From positions 186,001 to 250,000 of the forward strand of contig NZ_JAFCKS010000002.1 of NCBI RefSeq assembly GCF_018129995.1: a stretch of 64,000 nucleotides of DNA. Direction: 5' to 3'. The notes beneath the pieces were generated by a model, which was not told where the DNA came from, searched no databases, and saw only the letters and a program-made list of their open reading frames with translations. The first letter of the stretch is position 1, and every line of letters begins with the position of its first letter. Both the position numbers and the translations under genes were made by a program. The stretch comes from Bradyrhizobium sp. SZCCT0153 (GTDB lineage Bacteria; Pseudomonadota; Alphaproteobacteria; Rhizobiales; Xanthobacteraceae). Below are positions 33,354-42,128 of this stretch, one piece after another.

Positions 33354-34871
33354 TCAGCTCTCATCGGCTGCCGGCAAGGTGAATCGGAATGTTGCGCCGC
33401 CCGACGCGTTGCTCTCGGCCCACATCCGGCCGCCGTGAGCTTCGATGATCGAGCGGCTGATGGACAGTCCAACGCCCATGCCGGTTTCCTTGGTGGTGAA
33501 GAAGGTCTGAAACAGGTTCGGAATGACATCGCCGTGGAAGCCGGAGCCGGTGTCGGAGACCTCGACCTCGATCATGTCGTCGGCGACGCTCGAGTTGGCG
33601 ACGACGAGCTCGCGCCGCTCGGATTGTGCCATCGCCTCCAGCGAGTTGCGAAACAGATTGACCAGCACCTGCTGGATCTGCACCCGGTCGGCGAGGACGA
33701 GATCGGCGCCGGGATCGAGGCTGAAGCGGAGCTGCACGTTCTGCTCGCGTGCGCCGGCGAGCCCGAGCGCGCCGGCTTCCTCGATCAGCTTGGACAGGCT
33801 CTCGACCCGCTTCTCGGATTCGCCGCGGGAGACGAAGTCGCGCAGGCGCCGGATGATCTGGCCGGCGCGCAAGGCCTGCTCCGCCGCGCGGTCCAGCGCG
33901 CTCTCGATCTTCGGCGTGTTCGGGTCGATGCTGCCGGCCAGGAGGCGCCGCGATCCCTTCATGTAATTGCTGATCGCGGCCAGCGGCTGGTTGAGCTCGT
34001 GGGCGAGCGCGGAAGCCATTTCGCCCATCGCGGTCAGCCGCGAGACATGGACCAGCTCGGATTGCAGCTCCTGGAGCCGCGCCTGGGTCTGCTGGTGCTC
34101 GGTGAGGTCGCGGACGAAACCGGTGAAATAGGGCTCGCCGCCGGACTGCATTTCGCCAATCGACAGGTGCATCGGAAAGGTGGTGCCGTCGCGGCGCCTG
34201 CCGGTCACGATGCGGCCGAGGCCGATGATGTGCGGATCGCTGGTGCTGCGATAGCGGGCGATGTAGCCGTCATGCCGGGAGCGGTCGGGCTCCGGCATCA
34301 GGATGCTGACGTTCTGTCCGATCGCCTCGTGCTCGGACCAGCCGAACAGGCGCTCCGCGGCCGTGCTGAACAGCTGCATGACGCCGTGGCCGTCGATGAC
34401 GATCATGGCATCTGGAATGGTGTGGAGGATGGAGCGCAGGTGGCTCTCGCGCGTGCGCAGCGTCTCCTCGACCTGCTTCTCCTCGCCGATGTCGAGAAAG
34501 ATTCCGCTGAGATGACGCGCGGCGCCGGCATCATCGCGGATCAAGCCGGCACGCGCCCTGATCCATTGTCCCTTGCCGGACGCTCCGGCGATCCGGAAGG
34601 AGACGTCAAAGCCGCCGCCGCGTTCGGAGACGCGCCGGATCGCATCCTCGACGCGCTCGCGATCCTTTGGCTCGAGCCGTGACAGCAAGAGCTGGTAGCT
34701 CTCTGGCTGGCCCGGCTCGACGCCCAGCAAGGCTCTGGACGTCTCGGACCATTCCAATTCCATCGATTTGAGATCGAGATCCCAGGTGCCGACGCCGAAC
34801 CCTTCGATTCGAACGCGGAAGTGCTCGCCCCGACCGTCATCTTGCGGATGCGTAACACGGGTCGGCGACAA
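33354..34871 (-). CDS. fixL: FixL, heme-PAS oxygen-sensing histidine kinase
   Basis: A 505-residue soluble sensor kinase, in contrast to membrane-bound S. meliloti FixL. A first PAS domain (about 15-130) is followed by the heme PAS (about 140-255), then an HPK4-type kinase. With the TTG start at 34871 the heme-ligand His is H200 (DRSRHDGY), the signalling Arg is R220 (GLGRIVTG) and the autophosphorylated His is H291 (ALAHELNQPL), exactly the published Bradyrhizobium numbering. G-boxes DTGSGF and GMGVGLSIS are present. TTG is preceded by GGGAG. An in-frame ATG at 34934 would add 21 residues of low similarity. O2 bound to heme switches the kinase off. Confidence 0.95.
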   Translation of the reverse strand: MSPTRVTHPQDDGRGEHFRVRIEGFGVGTWDLDLKSMELEWSETSRALLGVEPGQPESYQLLLSRLEPKDRERVEDAIRRVSERGGGFDVSFRIAGASGKGQWIRARAGLIRDDAGAARHLSGIFLDIGEEKQVEETLRTRESHLRSILHTIPDAMIVIDGHGVMQLFSTAAERLFGWSEHEAIGQNVSILMPEPDRSRHDGYIARYRSTSDPHIIGLGRIVTGRRRDGTTFPMHLSIGEMQSGGEPYFTGFVRDLTEHQQTQARLQELQSELVHVSRLTAMGEMASALAHELNQPLAAISNYMKGSRRLLAGSIDPNTPKIESALDRAAEQALRAGQIIRRLRDFVSRGESEKRVESLSKLIEEAGALGLAGAREQNVQLRFSLDPGADLVLADRVQIQQVLVNLFRNSLEAMAQSERRELVVANSSVADDMIEVEVSDTGSGFHGDVIPNLFQTFFTTKETGMGVGLSISRSIIEAHGGRMWAESNASGGATFRFTLPAADES

Positions 34872-35006
34872 GCGATTGCTCCCATCTTCGTGCGGTAGCC
34901 CGGATGCCGCTACCGCCGATGCAATGTCGCCCAAGGCCGGGCCGGAGGCAAGTTCGGACGTCTTATTCCATCGGCGGATGCCCCCGCGGTGCCGTGCCCG
35001 GCACGT

Positions 35007-35020
35007 TTGATCTATCTCAT
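35007..35020 (+). promoter_or_regulatory. Near-consensus FixK box upstream of the stress-protein gene
   Basis: TTGATCTATCTCAT matches TTGA-N6-TCAA except for the last base. It is 60 bp before the ATG of the universal stress protein gene, a spacing that allows class II activation. Confidence 0.6.
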
Positions 35021-35079
35021 TCTGCGGAGCGGCGACAGGCCTACAGTCTCACGAAAGCCCATCGCCCCGGAGAATCCCG

Positions 35080-35913
35080 ATGACATATGCGACCGTGATG
35101 GTCAGCCTGGCGCTCGATCAGTCCAACGAGGCGCGCCTTCAGGCCGCCGGCGAACTCGCCGAACGATTCGAGGCAGCCATCATCGGCGTCGCCGCGGCGC
35201 AGTTCGCACCGCCGCTCTATTTCGCCGACGGCGTCGAGGCGCAAGCGCTCATCGACGAGGGCGAAGCCTCCGTCAAGCGGCGGCTTGACGGTCTGGAGGC
35301 GCAATTCCGCGCCGCCACAAAGAATCGCGGCGGGCACGCAGAGTGGCGCAGCGCCATGGATTTTCCGGCGCGATTCGTCCTGGCGCAGGCCCGCTGCGCC
35401 GACATCATCGTCAGCGGCGGGCGGAGCCCGGCCTTCTCCGACGCGTTCGCCCTCGCAAGCCCCAAGGATCTGGTGATGCAGGCCGGCCGCCCGCTTCTCG
35501 TCGTCCCCGACCGGGCCAACTGGCTCGACCTGCGCAGCGTGCTGGTGGCGTGGAAGGACACGCCGGAGGCGCGGCGGGCGGTGGTCGACGCGCTGCCGAT
35601 GCTGCGCAAGGCGAGAGACGTCACTATCGCCGGGATTCCGGAGCGCGACGATGACCGTTCGGCGGTGATGGCCGGCGTCACCGATGTCGCTGCCTGGCTC
35701 GCCCGTCACGGCGTCACCGCGACCGCGCGCGCCCCGGATGCCGTGGGAGGCGAAACCGCCGCCGCACAACTGGAGAAAATCGCCAGCGACGTCGGCGCCG
35801 GCCTGATCGTTGCAGGCGCTTATGGCCATTCGCGATTTCGCGAACTGATCCTTGGCGGGGTCACCGAGTACCTGGTCACGCAATCCGTCCGCAGCGTGCT
35901 GCTGTCGCACTGA
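35080..35913 (+). CDS. Tandem universal stress protein (UspA family)
   Basis: A 277-residue cytoplasmic protein of two fused Usp domains. The first (1-150) starts TYATVMVSLALDQSNEARL and ends GRPLLVVPDR. The second (about 150-277) has VLVAWKDTPEARRAV at its start and a C-terminal GLIVAGAYGHSRFRELILGG, the ATP-binding G-2x-G-9x-G pattern. It sits between fixL and fixN with a CBS-domain gene 34 bp downstream, and a near-consensus FixK box precedes it. The same gene pair occupies this place in B. diazoefficiens as I recall it. A role in surviving low-oxygen or symbiotic conditions is inferred from context. Confidence 0.88.
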   Translation: MTYATVMVSLALDQSNEARLQAAGELAERFEAAIIGVAAAQFAPPLYFADGVEAQALIDEGEASVKRRLDGLEAQFRAATKNRGGHAEWRSAMDFPARFVLAQARCADIIVSGGRSPAFSDAFALASPKDLVMQAGRPLLVVPDRANWLDLRSVLVAWKDTPEARRAVVDALPMLRKARDVTIAGIPERDDDRSAVMAGVTDVAAWLARHGVTATARAPDAVGGETAAAQLEKIASDVGAGLIVAGAYGHSRFRELILGGVTEYLVTQSVRSVLLSH

Positions 35914-35947
35914 GGCCCCCATAAGGGCGATTCGAGGAGGACCGGTC

Positions 35948-36373
35948 GTGTACAAGTTTCTTGAAGAGACCGTCGACGGCTACATGACGCGCAACGTCAA
36001 GACGGTGAAGCGCGATCAGGATCTGCTCGCGCTCAGCGAGATGTTCGAGGCCGACGATTTCAACTCCTATCCGGTCGCGGACGACGGGCAGGTGGTCGGC
36101 ATCGTCACCAAATTCGACATCCTGAAATGCTTCGCCTTCACGCCGAGCCAGATGCTGCCGCGCTATCACGACCTGATGAGCCGCAAGATCGGCGACGTCA
36201 TGACGCCCGAGTTCATCTATGTCAGCCCCGACACACGGCTGACGCGCGTGCTCCAGATCATGGTCGAGCACCGCATCAGGAGCATCATCGTGCTCGACGG
36301 CGCACAGAAGCTGGTCGGAATCATCGCCCGCGAGGACGTCATCGCGGCGCTCAAGGCAACTGCACGCGACTGA
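35948..36373 (+). CDS. CBS-domain pair protein
   Basis: A 141-residue protein made of two CBS motifs. CBS1 runs from about 9 to 62 (VDGYMTRNVKTVKRDQDLLA, VVGIVTKFDIL) and CBS2 from about 80 to 138 (IGDVMTPEFIYVSPDTRLT, LVGIIAREDVI). Such pairs bind adenine nucleotides and report energy state. The GTG start follows an excellent CGAGGAGGA ribosome site; no usable ATG exists before the domain. It is co-transcribed with the upstream stress-protein gene. Confidence 0.87.
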   Translation: MYKFLEETVDGYMTRNVKTVKRDQDLLALSEMFEADDFNSYPVADDGQVVGIVTKFDILKCFAFTPSQMLPRYHDLMSRKIGDVMTPEFIYVSPDTRLTRVLQIMVEHRIRSIIVLDGAQKLVGIIAREDVIAALKATARD

Positions 36374-36402
36374 CGCCCTGCCTTTGATTCCTGCGTTTCG
36401 GG

Positions 36403-36424
36403 GCTCCCGTGGTTTCACGGGAGC
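36403..36424 (+). terminator. Stem-loop terminator after the CBS gene
   Basis: GCTCCCGTG (36403-36411) and CACGGGAGC (36416-36424) form a perfect 9-bp stem with a GTTT loop. No T-run follows, so ending may be partial or Rho-assisted. It separates the stress operon from fixNOQP. Confidence 0.55.
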
Positions 36425-36513
36425 GAGCCGTCGTCGCGCGCGCCGCAGAGCATAAGCGATTGATATCGCTCTTTGATGCGCAAGCGCCTCACATTAACAG
36501 AAATCCATCTAGC

Positions 36514-36527
36514 TTGATTTCAATCAA
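36514..36527 (+). promoter_or_regulatory. FixK2 box of the fixNOQP promoter
   Basis: TTGATTTCAATCAA is a perfect TTGA-N6-TCAA palindrome, centred 63 bp before the fixN ATG. Class II activation (centre at -40.5) puts the transcript start near 36561. This is the expected control of cbb3 oxidase by FixK2. Confidence 0.9.
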
Positions 36528-36583
36528 TTCCCCGCGAGGGTGAATGTGGTTTCTGGCCCGTGTTCTTTCGAAAGAGAATCCAC

Positions 36584-38233
36584 ATGAGCCAGCCCTCCAT
36601 CTCCAAGTCCATGACGTCAGGTGAAAGCGGCCTGGCGGCGCTGTTCGCGGTCACCGCCTTCCTCTGCGTGATCGCCTCGGCCAAGGCGCTCGATGCGCCC
36701 TTCGCCTTCCACGCCGCGATCGGCGCGGCCGCGAGCCTGGCCGCGGTGTTCGTCATCGTCAACCGCTACTTCGATCGTCCCGCGGCGCTGCCGCCGGCGG
36801 AGATCAACGGCCGGCCCAACTACAACATGGGACCGATCAAGTTCTCCTCCGTGATGGCGATGTTCTGGGGCATCGCCGGCTTCCTCGTCGGCCTCATCAT
36901 CGCCTCGCAGCTGGCCTGGCCCGCACTGAACTTCGACCTGCCATGGACCAGCTTCGGCCGGCTGCGGCCGCTGCACACCTCCGCGGTGATCTTCGCCTTC
37001 GGCGGCAACGTGCTGATCGCGACGTCCTTCTATGTCGTGCAGAAGTCCTGCCGCGTACGCCTTGCCGGCGATCTCGCGCCCTGGTTCGTCGTGGTCGGCT
37101 ACAACTTCTTCATCCTGATCGCGGGCACCGGCTATCTGCTCGGCGTCACCCAATCCAAGGAATATGCCGAGCCGGAATGGTATGCCGACCTGTGGCTGAC
37201 CATCGTCTGGGTCGCCTATCTGCTGGTCTTCCTCGCCACGATCATCAAGCGCAAGGAGCCGCACATCTTCGTCGCGAACTGGTTCTATCTCGCCTTCATC
37301 GTGACGATCGCGGTCCTGCATCTCGGCAACAACCCGGCGCTCCCGGTTTCGGTGTTCGGCTCGAAATCCTACGTCGCCTGGGGCGGAATTCAGGACGCCA
37401 TGTTCCAGTGGTGGTACGGCCACAACGCGGTCGGATTCTTCCTGACCGCCGGCTTCCTCGCCATCATGTACTACTTCATTCCGAAGCGCGCGGAGCGGCC
37501 GATCTATTCCTACCGGCTGTCGATCATCCATTTCTGGGCGCTGATCTTCCTCTACATCTGGGCAGGTCCGCACCATCTGCACTACACCGCGCTGCCGGAC
37601 TGGACGCAGACGCTCGGCATGACCTTCTCGATCATGCTGTGGATGCCCTCCTGGGGCGGCATGATCAACGGCCTGATGACGCTGTCCGGTGCCTGGGACA
37701 AGCTGCGCACCGATCCCGTGCTGCGCATGCTCGTGGTCTCCGTCGCGTTCTACGGCATGTCGACCTTCGAAGGCCCGATGATGTCGATCAAGGTGGTCAA
37801 CTCGCTCAGCCACTACACCGACTGGACCATCGGCCACGTGCATTCCGGCGCGCTCGGCTGGGTCGGCTTCGTCTCCTTCGGCGCGCTCTACTGCCTCGTG
37901 CCCTGGATCTGGAATCGCAAGGGTCTCTACAGCCTCAAGCTCGTCAACTGGCACTTCTGGATCGCCACGCTCGGCATCGTTCTCTACATCTCCGCGATGT
38001 GGGTGTCCGGCATCCTCCAGGGCCTGATGTGGCGCGCCTACACCTCGCTCGGCTTCCTCGAATATTCCTTCATCGAGACCGTCGAGGCGATGCATCCCTT
38101 CTACATCATCCGCGCCGCCGGCGGCGGGCTGTTCCTGATCGGCGCGCTGATCATGGCCTACAATCTCTGGATGACCGTTCGCGTCGGCGAGGCGGAAGTC
38201 CAGATGCCCGTCGCGCTTCAGCCGGCGGAATGA
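36584..38233 (+). CDS. fixN: FixN (CcoN), catalytic subunit of cbb3 cytochrome oxidase
   Basis: A 549-residue polytopic heme-copper oxidase subunit I with about twelve helices. Heme and copper ligands are in conserved segments such as [45 protein letters not shown] and the cbb3-specific [15 protein letters not shown]. It binds heme b, high-spin heme b3 and CuB and reduces O2 to water with very high affinity. The chosen ATG gives the length known for Bradyrhizobium FixN; a GTG at 36560 would add eight residues. It is the first gene of fixNOQP, driven from the FixK2 box at 36514. Confidence 0.96.
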   Translation: MSQPSISKSMTSGESGLAALFAVTAFLCVIASAKALDAPFAFHAAIGAAASLAAVFVIVNRYFDRPAALPPAEINGRPNYNMGPIKFSSVMAMFWGIAGFLVGLIIASQLAWPALNFDLPWTSFGRLRPLHTSAVIFAFGGNVLIATSFYVVQKSCRVRLAGDLAPWFVVVGYNFFILIAGTGYLLGVTQSKEYAEPEWYADLWLTIVWVAYLLVFLATIIKRKEPHIFVANWFYLAFIVTIAVLHLGNNPALPVSVFGSKSYVAWGGIQDAMFQWWYGHNAVGFFLTAGFLAIMYYFIPKRAERPIYSYRLSIIHFWALIFLYIWAGPHHLHYTALPDWTQTLGMTFSIMLWMPSWGGMINGLMTLSGAWDKLRTDPVLRMLVVSVAFYGMSTFEGPMMSIKVVNSLSHYTDWTIGHVHSGALGWVGFVSFGALYCLVPWIWNRKGLYSLKLVNWHFWIATLGIVLYISAMWVSGILQGLMWRAYTSLGFLEYSFIETVEAMHPFYIIRAAGGGLFLIGALIMAYNLWMTVRVGEAEVQMPVALQPAE

Positions 38234-38243
38234 GGAGTTCTCC

Positions 38244-38978
38244 ATGTCGTTCTGGACACGCCACCAAATCTTCGAAAAGAACTCGATCATCCTGGTCGTG
38301 GGCATCCTGCTGGTGATCGCGATCGGCGGTCTCGTCGAGATCACCCCGCTGTTCTACCTCAAGAGCACGATCGAGGCGGTCGACGGCGTCAGGCCGTATA
38401 CGCCGCTGGAGCTCGCCGGGCGCAACATCTACGTCCGCGAAGGCTGCTATCTCTGCCACTCGCAGATGATCCGCCCCTTGCGCGACGAGGTCGAGCGCTA
38501 CGGCCACTTCTCGCTCGCCGCCGAGAGCATGTACGACCACCCGTTCCAGTGGGGCTCGAAGCGGACCGGTCCCGACCTTGCCCGCGTCGGCGCCAAATAT
38601 TCCGACGACTGGCACGTGACCCATCTGACCAATCCGCGCGCGATCGTGCCGCAATCGGTGATGCCTGGCTACCCGTTCCTGGGCAAGACCGAGGTCGATC
38701 CCGACACCATCGCCGACCACATGCGCACGCTGCGGACCGTCGGTGTACCTTACACCGACGACCAGATCGCGAGCGCAGGCGCCGATCTGAAGGCCCAGGC
38801 CGATCCGGACAATTCCGGCAGCGACGCCTTCAGCAAGCGTTATGCCAAGGCCGTCGTGCGCAATTTCGACGGCAAGGCCGGCACCCCGACCGAGATGGAC
38901 GCGCTGATCGCCTATCTGCAGATGCTCGGCACGCTGGTCGACTTCAAGATCTACAACGAGAAAGCCAATCTTCGCTGA
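38244..38978 (+). CDS. fixO: FixO (CcoO), monoheme cytochrome c subunit of cbb3 oxidase
   Basis: A 244-residue membrane-anchored cytochrome. One N-terminal helix (about 14-30) is followed by the periplasmic heme domain. The heme site is C68-Y-L-C71-H72 in [15 protein letters not shown], a CcoO hallmark, and a distal Met is expected in [10 protein letters not shown]. The end [15 protein letters not shown] is typical. It relays electrons between FixP and the catalytic subunit. It starts 10 bp after fixN with a GAGGAG ribosome site. Confidence 0.96.
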   Translation: MSFWTRHQIFEKNSIILVVGILLVIAIGGLVEITPLFYLKSTIEAVDGVRPYTPLELAGRNIYVREGCYLCHSQMIRPLRDEVERYGHFSLAAESMYDHPFQWGSKRTGPDLARVGAKYSDDWHVTHLTNPRAIVPQSVMPGYPFLGKTEVDPDTIADHMRTLRTVGVPYTDDQIASAGADLKAQADPDNSGSDAFSKRYAKAVVRNFDGKAGTPTEMDALIAYLQMLGTLVDFKIYNEKANLR

Positions 38979-38991
38979 GAAGGCATCACCG

Positions 38992-39156
38992 ATGAAAGCC
39001 ATCCTGACACTCGACAATCTCGCGTCCGGTCTCGTGACCACGATCTGGACGCCGGTGTTCGTCGCGATCTTTCTCGCGATCGTCGCCTACGCACTTTGGC
39101 CTCGCAACAAGGCTGCTTTCGACGAAGCGGCGCGCCTGCCGTTGCGGGAGGAGTAA
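38992..39156 (+). CDS. fixQ: FixQ (CcoQ), small membrane subunit of cbb3 oxidase
   Basis: A 54-residue protein translated directly from the DNA: one membrane helix (about 18-35, WTPVFVAIFLAIVAYALW) with a short acidic and basic tail ending in LREE. CcoQ stabilises the cbb3 complex. It lies 13 bp after fixO and 6 bp before fixP, in the invariant fixN-O-Q-P order. Confidence 0.93.
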   Translation: MKAILTLDNLASGLVTTIWTPVFVAIFLAIVAYALWPRNKAAFDEAARLPLREE

Positions 39157-39162
39157 GAGATC

Positions 39163-40038
39163 ATGACCGATCATCATAGCGACATCGATTCCGTCACCGG
39201 CAAGTCCACCACCGGACATGAGTGGGACGGCATCAAGGAGCTCAACACGCCGCTGCCGCGCTGGTGGGTGATCACCTTCTACCTCACCATCGTCTGGGCG
39301 ATCGCCTACTGGGTCGTCTATCCGGCCTGGCCCCTGATCTCCAGCAATACCACGGGCATGTTCGGATACTCGTCCCGGGCCGACGTCGCGGTCGAGCTCG
39401 CCAATCTCGACAAGATCCGGGGTGACAAGATGGTGGCGCTGGGCGCGGCCTCGCTCGCCGACATCGAGAAGGATCCGGCCTTGCTGGCGCTTGCGCGCGC
39501 CAAGGGCAAGACCGTGTTCGGCGACAATTGCGCGCCGTGCCACGGCTCGGGCGGCGCCGGCGCGAAGGGCTTCCCGAACCTCAACGACGACGACTGGCTG
39601 TGGGGCGGCACGCTCGACCAGATCATGCAGACCATCCAGTTCGGCGCGCGTTCCGGCCACGCCAAGGCGCATGAGGGCCAGATGCTCGCCTTCGGCAAGG
39701 ATGGCGTGCTGAAGGGCGACGAGATCGTCACCGCCGCCAATTACGTGCGCTCGCTGTCGGGCCTGTCGACCCGCAACGGCTTCGACCCCGCCAAGGGGCA
39801 GAAAATCTTTGCGGAGAATTGCGTCGCCTGCCACGGCGACGGCGGCAAGGGCAACCAGGAGATGGGCGCACCCGATCTGACCGACAAGATCTGGCTGTAC
39901 GGCTCGGACGAGGCGACCCTGATCGAGACGATCAGCCAGGGCCGCGCCGGCGTCATGCCGGCCTGGGAAGGGCGGCTCGATCCCGCCACCATCAAGGCGA
40001 TGGCAGTTTACGTCCACTCGCTGGGCGGTGGAAAATAG
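39163..40038 (+). CDS. fixP: FixP (CcoP), diheme cytochrome c subunit of cbb3 oxidase
   Basis: A 291-residue subunit. A cytoplasmic tail of 33 residues includes HEWDGIKELNTPLPRWW, a CcoP signature, followed by one membrane helix (about 35-57) and two cytochrome c domains. Heme sites are C123-APC126-H127 and C220-VAC223-H224. Met ligands are likely in GQMLAFG and AGVMPAWEG. It accepts electrons from the bc1/cytochrome pool. It is the last gene of fixNOQP and is followed by a strong stem-loop. Confidence 0.96.
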   Translation: MTDHHSDIDSVTGKSTTGHEWDGIKELNTPLPRWWVITFYLTIVWAIAYWVVYPAWPLISSNTTGMFGYSSRADVAVELANLDKIRGDKMVALGAASLADIEKDPALLALARAKGKTVFGDNCAPCHGSGGAGAKGFPNLNDDDWLWGGTLDQIMQTIQFGARSGHAKAHEGQMLAFGKDGVLKGDEIVTAANYVRSLSGLSTRNGFDPAKGQKIFAENCVACHGDGGKGNQEMGAPDLTDKIWLYGSDEATLIETISQGRAGVMPAWEGRLDPATIKAMAVYVHSLGGGK

Positions 40039-40052
40039 CCTGCCGGCGGCAG

Positions 40053-40078
40053 GCGGGGGCGAACAAAAGCGCCCCCGC
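40053..40078 (+). terminator. Stem-loop after fixP
   Basis: GCGGGGGCG (40053-40061) pairs with CGCCCCCGC (40070-40078), with an A-rich 8-nt loop. Only two T follow before the fixG FixK box begins, so fixNOQP and fixGHIS are likely separated but leaky. Confidence 0.6.
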
Positions 40079-40092
40079 TTGAGCTGGATCAA
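40079..40092 (+). promoter_or_regulatory. FixK2 box of the fixGHIS promoter
   Basis: TTGAGCTGGATCAA is a perfect TTGA-N6-TCAA site centred about 64 bp before the fixG ATG, the same spacing as at fixN. It directly follows the fixP terminator stem. Confidence 0.88.
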
Positions 40093-40149
40093 CTGACGCG
40101 CGCGCGCCGGGTCTAGGTTCAATCGCACCTTTTCGAAAAGCACCAGGCG

Positions 40150-41616
40150 ATGAACAAGACCGTGAATCCGAACGACCTCACATTGGAAGACGACAACGGG
40201 CCGCTCTACGCAGCCCGGAAGAAGGTCTATCCCCAGAGTATCTCCGGCACCTTCCGCCGGATCAAATGGGGCCTGATGGCGTTCTGCCTCGGCGTCTACT
40301 ACTTCCTGCCCTTCGTGCGCTGGAATCGCGGCCTCGGTGCTCCCAGCCAGGCGGTGCTGATAGACCTTCCCAACAGCCGCTTCTATTTCTTCTTCATCGA
40401 GCTGTGGCCGCAGGAGGTCTACTACTTCACCGGGCTGCTGATCGTCGCTGCGGTGGCGCTGTTCCTGATGAACTCGGTCGGCGGCCGCATCTGGTGCGGC
40501 TATCTCTGCCCGCAGACGGTGTGGACCGATTTGTTCTATGCCGTCGAGCGCCTGATCGAGGGCGACCGGCGCGAGCGGATGAAGAAGGACAAGTCGTCCG
40601 ACCCGATGAGGCTCGAGCGCATCTCCGAGATCGTGCTCAAGCATTCGATCTGGCTGCTGATCGCGTGGTGGACCGGCGGCGCCTGGGTGCTCTATTTCAA
40701 CGATGCGCCGACGCTGGTGAAGGAGCTCGTCACCTTCCAGGCGCCGATGATCGCCTATATCTGGATCGGCATCCTCACCGCGACGACCTACGTGCTCGCC
40801 GGCTTCATGCGCGAGCAGGTCTGCACCTACATGTGCCCGTGGCCGCGCATCCAGGCGGCCCTGACCGACGAATGGGCGCTGAACGTCACCTATCGCTACG
40901 ACCGCGGCGAGAAGCGCACCTCGGTCAAGAAGGCGGCCGAACTGCGCGCGCTCGGTCAGCAGGTCGGCGACTGCGTCGACTGCTATCAATGCGTCGCGGT
41001 CTGCCCGACCGGCATCGACATCCGCAACGGGCCACAACTCGAATGCATCCAGTGCGGGCTCTGCATCGACGCCTGCGACAACGTCATGACCAAGATCGGC
41101 CGGCCGAAGCGGCTGATCGGCTACGACAACGACATCAACATCCAGCGCCGCCAGGACGGCAAGGCGCCGGTCTACAAGATCGTGCGCGCTCGAACCGTTG
41201 TCTACAGCGCGATCATCGCAGCCATCGGCGGTTTCATGATCTACACGCTCGCGACCCGCAGCCTGCTCGACGTCAACGTGTTGCACGACCGCAACCCGGT
41301 CGCGGTCAGGCTCAGCGACGGCTCGATCCGCAACGCCTACACGGTGCGTCTCCTCAACAAGAGCGGCTATGACCGCGTCGTTGCGATCGACGCGAACGGT
41401 CCGGCCAACTTGACGATTCACGTCGTCGGCGTCGATTCCGTAACGCCGGACCGGCCGATGATCGTGATCCCCCGCGATTCCACCAGCGAGCTGCGACTGC
41501 TGGTGACCGCGCCTGCAGAGGGCAATCCGGAGAAGTCGATTCCGGTCCGTTTCCACGTCACCGACATCGGGCTCGGCGAAGCCGCGTCCGCCACCGACAA
41601 TTTCGTCTCGCCCTAG
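40150..41616 (+). CDS. fixG: FixG (CcoG), ferredoxin-like membrane protein for cbb3 assembly
   Basis: A 488-residue membrane protein with about five helices. Cys-rich loops in the membrane part (GRIWCGYLCPQ and VCTYMCPWPRIQ) precede two 4Fe-4S ferredoxin motifs (DCVDCYQCVAVCP and CIQCGLCIDACDN). The periplasmic C-terminal third is an Ig-like beta domain. CcoG has been shown in other bacteria to reduce Cu(II) for delivery to cbb3 oxidase. It is the first gene of fixGHIS. Confidence 0.95.
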   Translation: MNKTVNPNDLTLEDDNGPLYAARKKVYPQSISGTFRRIKWGLMAFCLGVYYFLPFVRWNRGLGAPSQAVLIDLPNSRFYFFFIELWPQEVYYFTGLLIVAAVALFLMNSVGGRIWCGYLCPQTVWTDLFYAVERLIEGDRRERMKKDKSSDPMRLERISEIVLKHSIWLLIAWWTGGAWVLYFNDAPTLVKELVTFQAPMIAYIWIGILTATTYVLAGFMREQVCTYMCPWPRIQAALTDEWALNVTYRYDRGEKRTSVKKAAELRALGQQVGDCVDCYQCVAVCPTGIDIRNGPQLECIQCGLCIDACDNVMTKIGRPKRLIGYDNDINIQRRQDGKAPVYKIVRARTVVYSAIIAAIGGFMIYTLATRSLLDVNVLHDRNPVAVRLSDGSIRNAYTVRLLNKSGYDRVVAIDANGPANLTIHVVGVDSVTPDRPMIVIPRDSTSELRLLVTAPAEGNPEKSIPVRFHVTDIGLGEAASATDNFVSP

Positions 41617-41631
41617 GATCAGGAGACTACC

Positions 41632-42117
41632 ATGGCCTCCAAGCCGCTGACCGGAACCAAGGTGTTCCTGATGCTGGTCGCCTTCTTCGGAGTAGTGATC
41701 GGCGTCAACGTCACCATGATGAAGCTGGCGATCGCGACGCTGCCCGGCACCGACGTCGACAGCCCCTATGCCGCGAGCCTCGCCTACGACAGCGAGATTT
41801 CGGCGGCGCATGACCAGGATTCACGCAAATGGAAGGTCAACGCCCATATCGAGCGCCGTAACGATGGCGGCGCCGTTCTACAGGTCGAGGCGCGCGATGC
41901 CGCCGGCCAGCCGATCGCCGGGCTGAAATTCGGCGGCCGCCTGGAGCGGCCGACCGACAAGCGCGCCGATCTCGCGGTCGAGTTGTCGGAGTCCGGCATC
42001 GGCATCTATCGCGGCAATGCCGCGTCGGTTGCGCCGGGCCAGTGGGATCTGGTGATCGAGGGCGAGGCGCGGGGGACCCGCGTGTTCCTGTCGCGCAACC
42101 GCGTGATCCTGAACTGA
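41632..42117 (+). CDS. fixH: FixH (CcoH), cbb3 assembly protein
   Basis: A 161-residue protein with a single N-terminal helix (about 12-30, FLMLVAFFGVVIGVNVTMMK) and a periplasmic domain rich in charged residues. YAASLAYDSEI and GQWDLVIEGEARG are typical. CcoH helps assemble and stabilise the cbb3 complex. It lies 15 bp after fixG and 11 bp before fixI. Confidence 0.93.
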   Translation: MASKPLTGTKVFLMLVAFFGVVIGVNVTMMKLAIATLPGTDVDSPYAASLAYDSEISAAHDQDSRKWKVNAHIERRNDGGAVLQVEARDAAGQPIAGLKFGGRLERPTDKRADLAVELSESGIGIYRGNAASVAPGQWDLVIEGEARGTRVFLSRNRVILN

Positions 42118-42128
42118 AGGACTCCGTC

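Noticed and set aside
38986..41811. A 941-codon minus-strand open frame across fixP and fixG
   Set aside because: The plus strand codes for FixP, FixG and FixH with clear heme and Fe-S motifs. The antisense frame has no family similarity.
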